The translations under genes and the position numbers were made by a program. Positions 18,037-25,785 of a DNA stretch of 64,000 nucleotides are shown here, piece after piece. This stretch comes from an uncultured Shimia sp. (lineage in GTDB: Bacteria > Pseudomonadota > Alphaproteobacteria > Rhodobacterales > Rhodobacteraceae). The notes beneath the pieces are model-generated. The model was not told where the DNA came from. It saw only the letters and a program-made list of their open reading frames with translations, and did no database searches. The stretch is taken from positions 1-64,000 of the forward strand of contig CALCOY010000008.1 in the NCBI GenBank assembly GCA_937897325.1, read 5' to 3'. Position 1 is the first letter of the stretch; each line of letters begins with the position of its first letter.

Positions 18037-19389
18037 CTATTTGCGGCCGGGCGTCCCGTCGAATTTCTTTTCAAGCGAGGTCCAGCAATCGATATAATCG
18101 TCCTGAAGCGGCGCTTCCTTTGCAGCGAATGCCGTGAGGTGCTGGGGAAAACGCGTTTCGAACATAAAGGACATCGTGTTCTCCAACTTGTTTGGCCCCA
18201 GGTTTGACATGCTTGCCTTTTCAAAGGCATCGCGGTCTGGGCCATGCGGCAGCATCATGTTGTGAAGGCTCATGCCGCCGGGTACGAAACCCTCTTCCTT
18301 TGCGTCGTATTGGCCGTAGATGTTACCCATTAGCTCCGACATGACGTTTTTGTGGTACCAGGGCGGGCGGAAGGTGTCTTCCGCGACCATCCAGCGCTCG
18401 CGGAAGAGCACGAAGTCGATATTGGCCGTGCCCTCGACGCCCGAGGGCGCGGTCAACACCGTGAAGATGGAGGGGTCAGGATGATCAAAGAGGATCGCGC
18501 CGACCGGGCAAAACGTCTTTAGGTCGTATTTGCACGGCGCGTAATTGCCGTGCCAAGCAACAACATCCAGTGGGCTATGTCCAATCTGCGTTCGATGAAA
18601 GCCGCCGCACCATTTGACGGTAACAGTTGAGTTCACCTCGCGATCTTCAAAGGCTGCCACCGGCGTCTTAAAATCGCGCGGATTTGCAAGGCAGTTCGCC
18701 CCAATCGGGCCGCGCCCAGGCAAATCGAACTTTTGCCCGTAATTCTCGCAGACAAATCCACGACATGGCCCCTCCAGCACCTCGACGCGATAGACAAGGC
18801 CGCGAGGAAGGATCGCGATCTCCTGGGGCTCCAGATCGATCACCCCAAGCTCGGTCGCAAAGCGCAAGCGGCCCTGTTGAGGAACAACCAGCAGCTCACT
18901 GTCAGCGGAGTAGAAATAGCTGTCCACCATGCTTTCGGTGACCAAGTAGATATGAGACGCCATGCCAACCTGCGTGTTCACATCCCCCGCCGTGGTCATG
19001 GTGCGCATGCCGGTGATCCAATCGAGCCCCTCACCCGCTTCTAACGGGTTCCAACGGTATTGGCCCAGAGAGATGATATCCGCGTCCATATGGGGCGCCG
19101 ATTTCCAGTGCGGCATGTCGATCTTTTCAAACCGATGCACGTGTTTCACTGAAGGGCGGATGCGATAGCACCACGTCCGCTCTGGCCCGGGCGCGGTAAA
19201 GGCAGTACCCGAAAGCTGCTCACCATAAAGGCCGTAGTTGCAGCGCTGCGGCGAGTTCATGCCTTCGGGCAGCGCAGCCGGCAAAGCTTCGGTCTCAAAA
19301 TCGTTTCCCCAACCGGGCATATAGCCTGGATGGGTGCCAACACCCGTCGCTGCCATCTGCAAATCCAAACTGGCGATGTCCTTGTTCAT
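18037..19389 (-). CDS. hmgA: Homogentisate 1,2-dioxygenase
   Basis: A 450-residue iron dioxygenase that opens the homogentisate ring to maleylacetoacetate. The non-heme Fe ligands are visible in [16 protein letters not shown] (His and Glu) and [12 protein letters not shown] (His). FGNDFETEA-like start residues ([11 protein letters not shown]) and RYNWNP-type segments (YRWNPLEAG) are diagnostic. It is the first gene of the minus-strand homogentisate operon and is transcribed from a short intergenic region holding a MarR-type operator, divergent from the regulator gene. Confidence 0.97.
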   Translation of the reverse strand: MNKDIASLDLQMAATGVGTHPGYMPGWGNDFETEALPAALPEGMNSPQRCNYGLYGEQLSGTAFTAPGPERTWCYRIRPSVKHVHRFEKIDMPHWKSAPHMDADIISLGQYRWNPLEAGEGLDWITGMRTMTTAGDVNTQVGMASHIYLVTESMVDSYFYSADSELLVVPQQGRLRFATELGVIDLEPQEIAILPRGLVYRVEVLEGPCRGFVCENYGQKFDLPGRGPIGANCLANPRDFKTPVAAFEDREVNSTVTVKWCGGFHRTQIGHSPLDVVAWHGNYAPCKYDLKTFCPVGAILFDHPDPSIFTVLTAPSGVEGTANIDFVLFRERWMVAEDTFRPPWYHKNVMSELMGNIYGQYDAKEEGFVPGGMSLHNMMLPHGPDRDAFEKASMSNLGPNKLENTMSFMFETRFPQHLTAFAAKEAPLQDDYIDCWTSLEKKFDGTPGRK

Positions 19390-19425
19390 GGGTTAGTCCT
19401 CTTTGAAACTATCGAAACCTTATTG

Positions 19426-19439
19426 GTTACTTTTGTAAC
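19426..19439. promoter_or_regulatory. Palindromic operator between hmgA and the MarR gene
   Basis: GTTAC-TTTT-GTAAC is a perfect inverted repeat in the 73-nt gap between the divergent hmgA and marR-type genes. A second motif, GAAACT-ATC-GAAAC, lies at 19405-19418 on the hmgA side. MarR-family proteins bind such short palindromes and commonly repress both divergent genes until a pathway metabolite releases them. Position and symmetry support this; binding is inferred. Confidence 0.6.
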
Positions 19440-19462
19440 TAACAACAAGAAAAGCGCCGCCG

Positions 19463-19897
19463 ATGACAAAACCGACCAACTTCGACCTGCGCGACTTCAT
19501 GCCCTATCTGCTCAACCAGGCCGCCGACGCGACCAGCCGCGAGTTTGAACCGACCTACAAAGCAAAGTATAGAATGCTGCGCACCGAATGGCGGGTGCTC
19601 TTTCACCTCGGACACTATGGTAGAATGACCGCGAAAGAGATCTGCGACCGAGCCCAGATTCACAAAACTAAAGTCAGCCGCGCCGTCTCTGCACTGGAGC
19701 AGAAGCGGTTCCTCCGCCGAAAAGAACAACCAGAGGATCGCCGCCACGAAACGTTGTCGCTCACCGCCTCCGGCCAGAGCGTATTCGCCACGCTCGTGGA
19801 AGATGCGCAACGGTTCGATGCCGCGCTGATGACCGAATTCACCGAGCAGGAAGCAAACCAGATGCGTGCGTTCCTCATTCGAATAGCGAAGCTCTGA
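19463..19897 (+). CDS. MarR-family transcriptional regulator of the homogentisate operon
   Basis: A 144-residue MarR protein. The winged helix-turn-helix spans about residues 40-100 (TEWRVLFHLGHYG, then MTAKEICDRAQIHKTKVSRA, then wing RRKEQPEDRRHETLSLT), with dimerisation helices at both ends. The divergent arrangement with hmgA and the operator-like palindrome between point to local control of homogentisate catabolism, as for HmgR-type regulators. The ligand is likely a pathway intermediate such as homogentisate; this is inference. Confidence 0.9.
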   Translation: MTKPTNFDLRDFMPYLLNQAADATSREFEPTYKAKYRMLRTEWRVLFHLGHYGRMTAKEICDRAQIHKTKVSRAVSALEQKRFLRRKEQPEDRRHETLSLTASGQSVFATLVEDAQRFDAALMTEFTEQEANQMRAFLIRIAKL

Positions 19898-20375
19898 CCA
19901 TCATGCCCCGAGATAGGCACGTTCCAGAATTGTACGGAATATCTTGAGTTGGCGAGTAAGCCGTCGAACCGGATGCGGCCTTGCGAGAGCAAATAGTGGC
20001 GTTCGGCGACATCCAGAGTCAATTGTGTGAACTTCTCGATCAGAAGTATACCTGTCTATGCTTCCAAACTTTTGGGACACAGCAACACACTCGTAACGCA
20101 AGATGCGTATCAACGCGCACGGCCTGCCCATGAGAACAGACATCACGCTAGGGCACCTCAAGTAGTCGGCAAGATTCGCTTGGGTTAGTTGAATGTCCAA
20201 ACGCTGCTTCATTAGGCTTCGCGAAACATCTGCGACGTGTTAGATTGGTGGTGTTTTTGTTTAACTCATTTATCTTCGATGCCGCGTTGCCAGCATCCAC
20301 TTTGGATTTGGAGAAATTTTATGGGTCAGGTTCTTGATAGAGTTGCAGCGGTTTCTGCAATTTGAGGAGAACGAA
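19898..20375. other. Gap between the homogentisate cluster and the accessory region
   Basis: No supported gene. A minus-strand frame at 19901-20212 (103 residues) has no recognisable domain and low coding character. From about 20300 the sequence (ending GAGGAGAACGAA) looks like the 5' leader of an IS110-type element. Confidence 0.5.
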
Positions 20376-20471
20376 ATGGATTACTTTGTGGGTTTGGATG
20401 TGTCACTCGGGTTAGTGGCGGTCTGTGTAATTTGTTCGTCGTCAGGGATCTTGGGACAGATTGCTGCGTGA
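20376..20471 (+). pseudogene. IS110-family transposase N-terminal remnant
   Basis: ATG 20376, with GAGGAGAACGAA just upstream, starts MDYFVGLDVSLGLVAVCVI, the hallmark N-terminus of IS110/IS1111 DEDD transposases (first Asp in GLDVS). The frame stops at 20469-20471 after 31 codons and no further IS110 sequence follows. It is a left-end scrap, distinct from the C-terminal fragment at the window start and the relic at 44 kb. Confidence 0.7.
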
Positions 20472-20506
20472 GCTAAGAGAGGGTCTGGCGCATCTGTTTG
20501 GTTTGA

Positions 20507-20812
20507 TTATGCGGCGGATTTGCGGTGAAGCAAGCGTCGCGTTTCGTTGGTCTTCTGTTTGATCTTTTCTCGGTGTCTCAGAATGGTTTGTCCGCGTCCG
20601 AAGTAGACCTCGGCCGGGGTGAGGTTCTGCAGGCTCTCGTGGTAGCGCCGGTGGTTGTCGTGGTCGACGAAGGCATTGATCGTTTGCCTGAGAGCGCCAG
20701 GCAGGTAGTGGTTTTCCAGCAGGATGCGGTTCTTCGGGGTCTGGTGCCAGCGCTCGATCTTGCCTTGGGTTTGCGGGTGATACCTTCCGCCCATCGATAA
20801 AGTGCAGGTCAT
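20507..20812 (-). pseudogene. IS3-family transposase (OrfB) C-terminal fragment
   Basis: The 101-residue frame is the end of an rve-type integrase core. It has YHPQTQGKIERWHQT (with the catalytic Glu of DDE), NRILLENHYLPGALRQ, and YNHRRYHES-like DNHRRYHESLQNLTPAEVYFGR. The first two catalytic Asp residues and all of OrfA are missing; the fragment begins abruptly at about 20812 where another small frame starts on the other strand. Confidence 0.8.
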
Positions 20813-20933
20813 GACGCGGCGCGGTCCGCGCTACCGACCGGTTATCGCCCGCAAAGCGCCCAAGGCGTTTGAGGAGTTCCCGCAGTATGCCACGGGAGAA
20901 GGTCTGTTCGTTGAAAAGGGGTTCACAAAATGA
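20811..20933 (+). pseudogene. Possible C-terminal gene scrap beside the IS3 fragment
   Basis: A 40-residue plus-strand frame (ends FPQYATGEGLFVEKGFTK) begins at the IS3 fragment boundary. The ATG may be accidental. It may be the tail of a gene cut by the IS. Family not recognised. Confidence 0.25.
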
Positions 20934-20984
20934 TGCAGCTATTTGCGAGCGATCTTGCCCTTCATCAGCGCATCAATGTCGAGG

Positions 20985-21221
20985 TCAGGAAAACCGCGCG
21001 ATGAATTCCTCGCGCAAATCTTCGCTTTCGCTCTGCATGAAAAGACTGTGTTTGTAGAGCGTCTCGGTGCCACCCTTCATGGCGGCTTCTGTGCTCAGCA
21101 TACGCAGCACGTAGGCGACCGTCGCATGATCGAGGCCTGCCATAAGCGCTGTGTCTGCGCGCAGGCTCATATCGTGCAGCAATCCATTCTGAAGTTCAGT
21201 TAAATCCGGGGGTTTTGTCAT
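20985..21221 (-). CDS. Hypothetical protein (78 residues), possibly shortened
   Basis: MTKPPDLTELQNGLLHDMSL starts at 21221; the protein is helical with no recognised domain. It ends IARFS at 20985, while another frame directly after reads PDLDIDALMKGKIARK, so a frameshift may have shortened it. Its start codon shares the CATG tetranucleotide with the plus-strand gene at 21220, so the two cannot have ordinary separate ribosome-binding regions. It belongs to the accessory block with the recombinase. Function unknown. Confidence 0.45.
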   Translation of the reverse strand: MTKPPDLTELQNGLLHDMSLRADTALMAGLDHATVAYVLRMLSTEAAMKGGTETLYKHSLFMQSESEDLREEFIARFS

Positions 21222-21732
21222 GGGGTCTTTCTCCGACGAAATTGATGATAAAAAGCAACTATCTCTTGTACCAGACCACGAGAAATCGACGCAAATTTCG
21301 GATCATGATGAGATGCGTCTGCGCATCGCGGGTCTGCCGAACGAGACCGATCGGGCTGTGTGCGAGGCGCGGCTCGTCAATCTCGAAGAACATGTCGATC
21401 TATCAGCCCGCGCGTACGCAATGGCCGAAGCGCGCTACGTCGATAAGCACGTTGAACCGTTCCCGGAACTAAGGCCGGAGCTGGTTCCAGACAGCCGCAC
21501 TTACGAACAACGGGTTGAGGACGCCAAAGCAGGGTTTGCGCAATCGGAGCGTGGGATAGAGCTCCAGACCATGCGTGACGAGCGCCGCGACAAGCTCTGG
21601 CAAAATCTTGAAACCTTTGTGGATAGTTTTACGCCGGAGAAAGCCGATCGTGACGAGCCCGATCAGAGCGTTGAAATCGACAAGACAACTGATCGGCTCA
21701 ACGTCACGTTTGAGAGGATGACGCGGCACTAG
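21220..21732 (+). CDS. Hypothetical charged protein (170 residues)
   Basis: A soluble, strongly charged, mostly helical protein (MGSFSDEIDDKKQL, then EEHVDLSARAYAMAEARYVDKH, C-terminal TTDRLNVTFERMTRH) with no recognised domain. It is divergent from the 78-residue frame and upstream of the SOS-like promoter of the recombinase operon. Coding character looks genuine over its whole length. It could be a cargo or transfer gene of the mobile element; nothing in the sequence fixes its role. Confidence 0.55.
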   Translation: MGSFSDEIDDKKQLSLVPDHEKSTQISDHDEMRLRIAGLPNETDRAVCEARLVNLEEHVDLSARAYAMAEARYVDKHVEPFPELRPELVPDSRTYEQRVEDAKAGFAQSERGIELQTMRDERRDKLWQNLETFVDSFTPEKADRDEPDQSVEIDKTTDRLNVTFERMTRH

Positions 21733-21768
21733 ATGTGCGCGCAAGTCATTATGAAAAAACAATAATTA

Positions 21769-21810
21769 TTGTGAACATATTCCTATTTGTGATATGTTCA
21801 TGGATTGTTC
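21769..21810 (+). promoter_or_regulatory. Promoter with candidate alphaproteobacterial LexA box
   Basis: A -35-like TTGTGA (21769-21774) and -10-like TATGTT (21793-21798) are 18 bases apart. Overlapping the -10 is GTTC-N7-GTTC (21796-21810), the direct-repeat SOS box known for LexA in Rhodobacter and related alphaproteobacteria. An inverted repeat, GAACATAT/ATATGTTC (21773-21799), spans the promoter. It precedes the three-gene recombinase operon, suggesting DNA-damage induction. The match is exact to the half-sites; binding is inferred. Confidence 0.55.
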
Positions 21811-21877
21811 TTTTGCGCCCTTGGGGTGGCGCGAAAGAACTTCACTTCCATCACCCCAATCAGAAAGGAGGTTCAAC

Positions 21878-22225
21878 ATGGACCAACGAAGCGAAAAGAG
21901 GCAACCTCTGACCACCTTGCGCAATTGCGCGCTCAAAGCCACCATCTGGGAAAACGAAAACAATAAAGGCGCGGTGTTCCACACCGTAACTTTTGCCAGA
22001 ACCTACGAAGACAAGGATGGACGTCTGCAAGACAGCCATTCTTTTTCCCGTAGCGAGCTCTTGCGGGTCGCTAAGCTCGCCGACAGGTCGGACGATCTGA
22101 TCGAAGACCGCCGTCGTAAGCTGGCGGTCGAGCGCACACAGGACCAGGCACCGTCCCAGGAGGGACGGTCTGATCGGTTTCACAACCAGTCCTATGGACG
22201 CAATGGCCCGGGCCTGGAGCGCTGA
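21878..22225 (+). CDS. Conserved small protein of the recombinase operon (115 residues)
   Basis: ATG 21878 has a near-perfect Shine-Dalgarno (AGAAAGGAGG, 7 nt upstream) and is preferred over the longer in-frame start at 21794, which overlaps the SOS-like box. The core reads LRNCALKATIWENENN and TVTFARTYEDKDGR, followed by SFSRSELLRVAKLADRS; small proteins with this core often lie beside site-specific recombinases in alphaproteobacteria. The acidic, polar tail is probably disordered. It is the first gene of the operon under the LexA-like promoter. Role unknown; a recombination accessory protein is possible. Confidence 0.65.
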   Translation: MDQRSEKRQPLTTLRNCALKATIWENENNKGAVFHTVTFARTYEDKDGRLQDSHSFSRSELLRVAKLADRSDDLIEDRRRKLAVERTQDQAPSQEGRSDRFHNQSYGRNGPGLER

Positions 22226-22245
22226 ACTGTGAAGACTGACAAGAC

Positions 22246-22271
22246 GAGCGGCGCAAAGCCACGCGCCGCTC
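22246..22271 (+). terminator. Intercistronic stem-loop
   Basis: GAGCGGCGC and GCGCCGCTC form a perfect 9-bp stem around an 8-base loop, between the first two genes of the recombinase operon. There is no T-run, so it is more likely an attenuator or RNA-stabilising hairpin than a full terminator. Confidence 0.4.
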
Positions 22272-22310
22272 TGTCTCTCATTACATATCCGAGCCGGAAA
22301 GGATGCCGCT

Positions 22311-22610
22311 ATGGCTGACGACAATGACGTTAAACTGCACGGGTGCGATGATCCGGACAGGCTCGTGGCGCGCTATGGTGAGTTGCTGGAGGCCTCTACG
22401 CCCGAAGATCAAAAGGCGATCATTCTGCGCGCACTCTGGGTGATAATGCAGGGTTTTGTTGATCTGGGTTTTGATGTTGGTCCTGAGGATAAGTTTCACC
22501 CGAAATGCGACAGCGGCATGAATGAGGTGATAGACTATATTTGTCGCGATGAGATCAATGCAGGTCCAGCGGCACATCCATCACCAACCAGCCGAAAGGA
22601 GCCGACATGA
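22311..22610 (+). CDS. Hypothetical small protein of the recombinase operon (99 residues)
   Basis: Starts MADDNDVKLHGCDD at ATG 22311 with AAAGGA upstream. It is acidic and helical (AILRALWVIMQGFVDLGFDV, residues about 44-63) and has no recognised domain. Its stop overlaps the recombinase ATG at 22607 (ATGA), so the two are translationally coupled. This tight link suggests a partner or regulator of the recombinase; no function can be assigned. Confidence 0.6.
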   Translation: MADDNDVKLHGCDDPDRLVARYGELLEASTPEDQKAIILRALWVIMQGFVDLGFDVGPEDKFHPKCDSGMNEVIDYICRDEINAGPAAHPSPTSRKEPT

Positions 22611-24244
22611 CTGCACCACCAACACAATAACAAGCCGTGATCTACTGCCGTGTCAGTTCCAAAGCGCAGGAAACCGAAGGGCACGGGCTGCAAAGCCAGG
22701 AAACGCGGTGTCGTCAATATGCCGCAGCCAAAGGTTATGCTATTGCCGCTGTCTTTCCTGACATCATTACCGGCGGCGGGGACTTCATGCAGCGCCCCGG
22801 TCTGGTGGCGCTTCTATCGATTCTGGATGCGCAGCCTAACGAAGATTTTGTCGTGATCTTCGACGATCTCAAACGCTACGCGCGGGACACGGAGTTTCAT
22901 CTTCGTCTGCGCCGGGAGATGGAAAAGCGCGGGGCAAAGCGTGAATGTTTGAACTTTAAGTTTGAAGACACGCCAGAGGGCGAGTTCTTCGAAACGATCA
23001 TGGCGGCGCAAGGTCAGCTCGAGCGCAAGCAGAACGGCAGACAAGTGGCGCAGAAGATGAAAGCGCGAATGGAAAACGGCTACTGGATCCACAATGCGCC
23101 CGTCGGATACCGTTATGAGATCATCAAGGGGCACGGCAAGGTGCTGGTCCCGCATGCCCCCTTTGATGAAATCGTGCGCGAGGCATTCGAAGGCTACGCG
23201 TCGGGGCGGTTTCAGACGCAGGCAGAAGTGAAGCGTTTTTTGGAAGGCTTTCCGGATTTTCCGTTCAACAAGAGAGGTCTGGTTCGCCAGCAACAAGTCA
23301 CACGCCTACTGAGCAACTCTGTCTACACGGGACATATTTGCTCTGAGACCTACGGGATCAGTTGGCTCAAAGGCCGCCACGACGCTTTGGTCTCGATAGA
23401 TGTGTTCGACAAAGTACAGAAACGCCGTGCTGGTACGGCGAAGGCCCCCAAACGCGCGAATATCGGCGATGACTTTGCACTGCGCGGTATTGTGACGTGC
23501 GGCGGTTGTGATGTGCCCCTCCGCTCGTCTTTATCAAAGGGACGGTCTAGGTACTATGCTTACTGTCTTTGCCAATCCAAGACCTGCGATGACTATGGCA
23601 AGTCGATAGCGCGGGATCAGATCGAGGGTGAAGTGGGTGCTTTGCTGAAAGAGCTCCAGCCGACGCAAAGCCTGTTTGCAGTTGCCTGTGCGATGTTCCG
23701 AGATTTGTGGAACGCGAGAGCGGAGCAGATGAAAGAGATTCGGAAAGCGACAAAAACCCAGCTTCGCACACTCGAAAGACAAAGGGACAGTATCGTCACC
23801 AGACTCCTAGAGACGAGTGACTCTGCCGTCATATCCGCCTATGAGGAGAAACTCAGCGGGCTTGCAAGAGAGCAGCCGCGGTTACGCGATCAGATCGCCA
23901 ATCAGAGCATCCCAAAAGACAGCTTTGAAGAAAAACTAGAACCGGCCCCGAAATTCCTCGCAAGCCCTTGGAAAATATGGGAAAGTGACAGTATTGATAT
24001 GCGTCGTTTAGTGCTGAAACTGGTGTTTGCGGACCGTATTTCTTACCATCGGGATAAGGGAGATAGAACCGCCGAAACGACATTACTTTTCAAGGCGTTA
24101 AGGGGGTTTTTGACCCCGGAAGTCCCTTTTGGTGCGGTCGAGAAGACTCGAACTTCCACTCCGGTTAAGGAACAGCGACCTCAACGCTGCGCGTCTACCA
24201 ATTCCGCCACGACCGCACGTCTAGGCTTGATGGCAGGGTCATAG
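22607..24244 (+). CDS. Large serine recombinase, with early stop codon and tail running into a tRNA gene
   Basis: A serine integrase/invertase. The resolvase catalytic domain (IYCRVSSKAQE with nucleophilic Ser, FDDLKRYARD, and an E-helix after GEFFETIMAAQGQLER) is followed by a recombinase domain (YWIHNAPVGYRYE), a zinc-ribbon-like region (TCGGCDVPL, later YAYCLCQSKTC) and a coiled coil near residues 370-420. The coupled ATG 22607, with GAAAGGAG before it, is followed after seven codons by TAA (22628-22630). GTG 22637, nine bases on, can restart translation and keeps the catalytic Ser. The last roughly 40 codons read antisense through tRNA-Leu, so the native C-terminus has probably been replaced at the element/chromosome junction. 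Activity is uncertain. Confidence 0.8.
24130..24216 (-). tRNA. tRNA-Leu(GAG)
   Basis: The minus strand from 24216 begins GCGGTCG and ends CGACCGC-ACCA (7-bp acceptor stem, CCA encoded at 24132-24130). The anticodon arm CAGCG-TTGAGGT-CGCTG gives anticodon GAG. A long variable arm (class II, as for Leu) and a T-arm with GTTCGAG follow. It overlaps, antisense, the end of the serine recombinase frame, which marks the likely edge of the mobile element. Confidence 0.93.
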
Positions 24245-24280
24245 CGACGTCGCAGCGCGATGCCAAGAGGCATTTGGCAA

Positions 24281-24313
24281 CAAAAACGCCCGCGCGAAAT
24301 GCGCGGGCGTTCT
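24281..24313 (-). terminator. Rho-independent terminator of the peptidoglycan-binding protein gene
   Basis: An 11-bp stem (AACGCCCGCGC / GCGCGGGCGTT) with loop GAAAT; on the minus strand it is followed by a T-run. It lies 15 nt past the stop at 24328. Confidence 0.85.
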
Positions 24314-24327
24314 TTAAGGAAGCGCTG

Positions 24328-25692
24328 TCAGTCGTTGACAGAGAATGTTGGGATCGCCGAGACCGGCTGAATGGTCTCGGGCGCCGCGCTGGACGACGAA
24401 TTCGTTCCAAGGCTCAGCGATGCCTTGCGCAGCAATTCCGTCCGTTCTGGCTGACCGGGTGCAAAGACCGCTTCGGCCCCGCTGTCAACCGCCCGCAGGC
24501 TGTCTTCATACCAGACACGCGCCATATCTGTCCGCTGCGCCGTGCCAAAGCCCTGCGCCAGATGGTGCCCCATCAGCTCTCCATACACGCCCTGACCCAT
24601 TGCATGCAGCAGAAGCGCCGAACCAAGTGCGACATCCATGTCATCAGTGCGGTAGCCCACGCCAAGACAAATGCGCGCTGTACCCTTGAGCTGCGCGGGG
24701 CTCATGCCTGTGGTCAGGATGAAGTTGCTGACATCTGCTTTCACCTCATTCATAGATTTGAGCGAGAGTGCAGCCACATGTTCTTTCATCGCCGGGCCGA
24801 AACCTTCGCATTGATCGGCGACCTGGGTGGGCGTGAAGCCTGTAACTTTACCAATCAGCTTTTCACTGTCAGCGATCGCATAAGTACGGGCCAGGCAGAA
24901 TTGCTCGTTGAGCGCCTGTTGCGGATCCGTCATCTGCGCCGCTGTTGTGAACCCGCCATTCGAGTTCGTTAAAAGCGAAACGGTGTTGCAGTGTGAGGCA
25001 AGCGATTGTTGCGCCCCACCACCGAGGAAGTTTGGCAGCGCGGCTTTGGCTTGCGCTGTTGGCGCAGCTGGCGTTTCGGCCACACTGGGTGCTGCAGCCA
25101 CAACCGTGGTTGTCGTCGTTGTTCCGACAGGCGGGACGGCTGGCTGTGGCGTCACAACAACCGTTGTCTGGGGCACCACAGCCGTGGGTGCCTGCTGGCC
25201 AGCAAGTTCCGAACGATACGTCTTTAGCAGCCCACGCGTTCCATCGGGGTTCGCTGCGATTTGCTGGTTGGTCGCATATCCGCCAGCTTGGGCCCGGTTA
25301 TAGGACGTGATCAGCAGATTTTGCTCATATGGCGTCAGCTGGCCTGTCGCAGGATACCCCATATAGGCCTGATATGTTGAAATGGCCGAGCGCGACCGCT
25401 TGCCCAACTGACCATCGACCGTGCCTGCGTTGAACCCGAAATAGTTCAAAGAGGCTTGGATCTCCCTTCCCTCCTGCGTCGATGGCAGGCGTGGACGGTA
25501 AGACTTGCGATATGTTTTGCGGTACGTCGTGCGCTGTTTTTTCCGCTGCGCCTCTTTCGTTGCGGCATGCCCCACGATGCCACCGATTAGTGCGCCCGCA
25601 ATGAAATCACCTGCATCCGCCTTCACTGGCTCTACGGGAACAACGGCGACTGAAACCGCCAACACCGACACGGCAATTGATTTGTAAAACAT
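24328..25692 (-). CDS. Exported peptidoglycan-binding domain protein
   Basis: A 454-residue secreted protein. A signal peptide (residues 1-25, cleavage after VKA) is followed by a Gly-rich helix (GDFIAGALIGGIVGHAA) resembling a glycine zipper, a basic stretch, and a PG_binding_1 domain (about residues 75-130, EIQASLNYFGFNAGTVDGQLG and QAYMGYPATGQL). After that comes an Ala/Pro/Thr-rich linker (about 170-220). The C-terminal half (about 225-440) is conserved-looking but unrecognised. It probably sits in the periplasm bound to the cell wall. The gene stands alone, divergent from the DsbA-type gene, and ends at a strong terminator. Confidence 0.85.
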   Translation of the reverse strand: MFYKSIAVSVLAVSVAVVPVEPVKADAGDFIAGALIGGIVGHAATKEAQRKKQRTTYRKTYRKSYRPRLPSTQEGREIQASLNYFGFNAGTVDGQLGKRSRSAISTYQAYMGYPATGQLTPYEQNLLITSYNRAQAGGYATNQQIAANPDGTRGLLKTYRSELAGQQAPTAVVPQTTVVVTPQPAVPPVGTTTTTTVVAAAPSVAETPAAPTAQAKAALPNFLGGGAQQSLASHCNTVSLLTNSNGGFTTAAQMTDPQQALNEQFCLARTYAIADSEKLIGKVTGFTPTQVADQCEGFGPAMKEHVAALSLKSMNEVKADVSNFILTTGMSPAQLKGTARICLGVGYRTDDMDVALGSALLLHAMGQGVYGELMGHHLAQGFGTAQRTDMARVWYEDSLRAVDSGAEAVFAPGQPERTELLRKASLSLGTNSSSSAAPETIQPVSAIPTFSVND

Positions 25693-25785
25693 CCTTAACC
25701 CTCCAAAAATATCTGGCTAATAGTAACTTTATCACCCATCAGCGATTTGGGTAGCAAAAACTTGGTGAATGGCTAAATATGGCGC

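Noticed and set aside
19901-20212. Minus-strand frame of 103 residues after the MarR gene
   Set aside because: No domain, no ribosome-binding site and a composition unlike neighbouring genes; a weak HTH-like stretch is not enough.
20200-21200. Second attachment site (copy of the tRNA-Leu 3' end) for the recombinase element
   Set aside because: No copy of the tRNA segment was found by eye; needs a nucleotide search of the whole genome.
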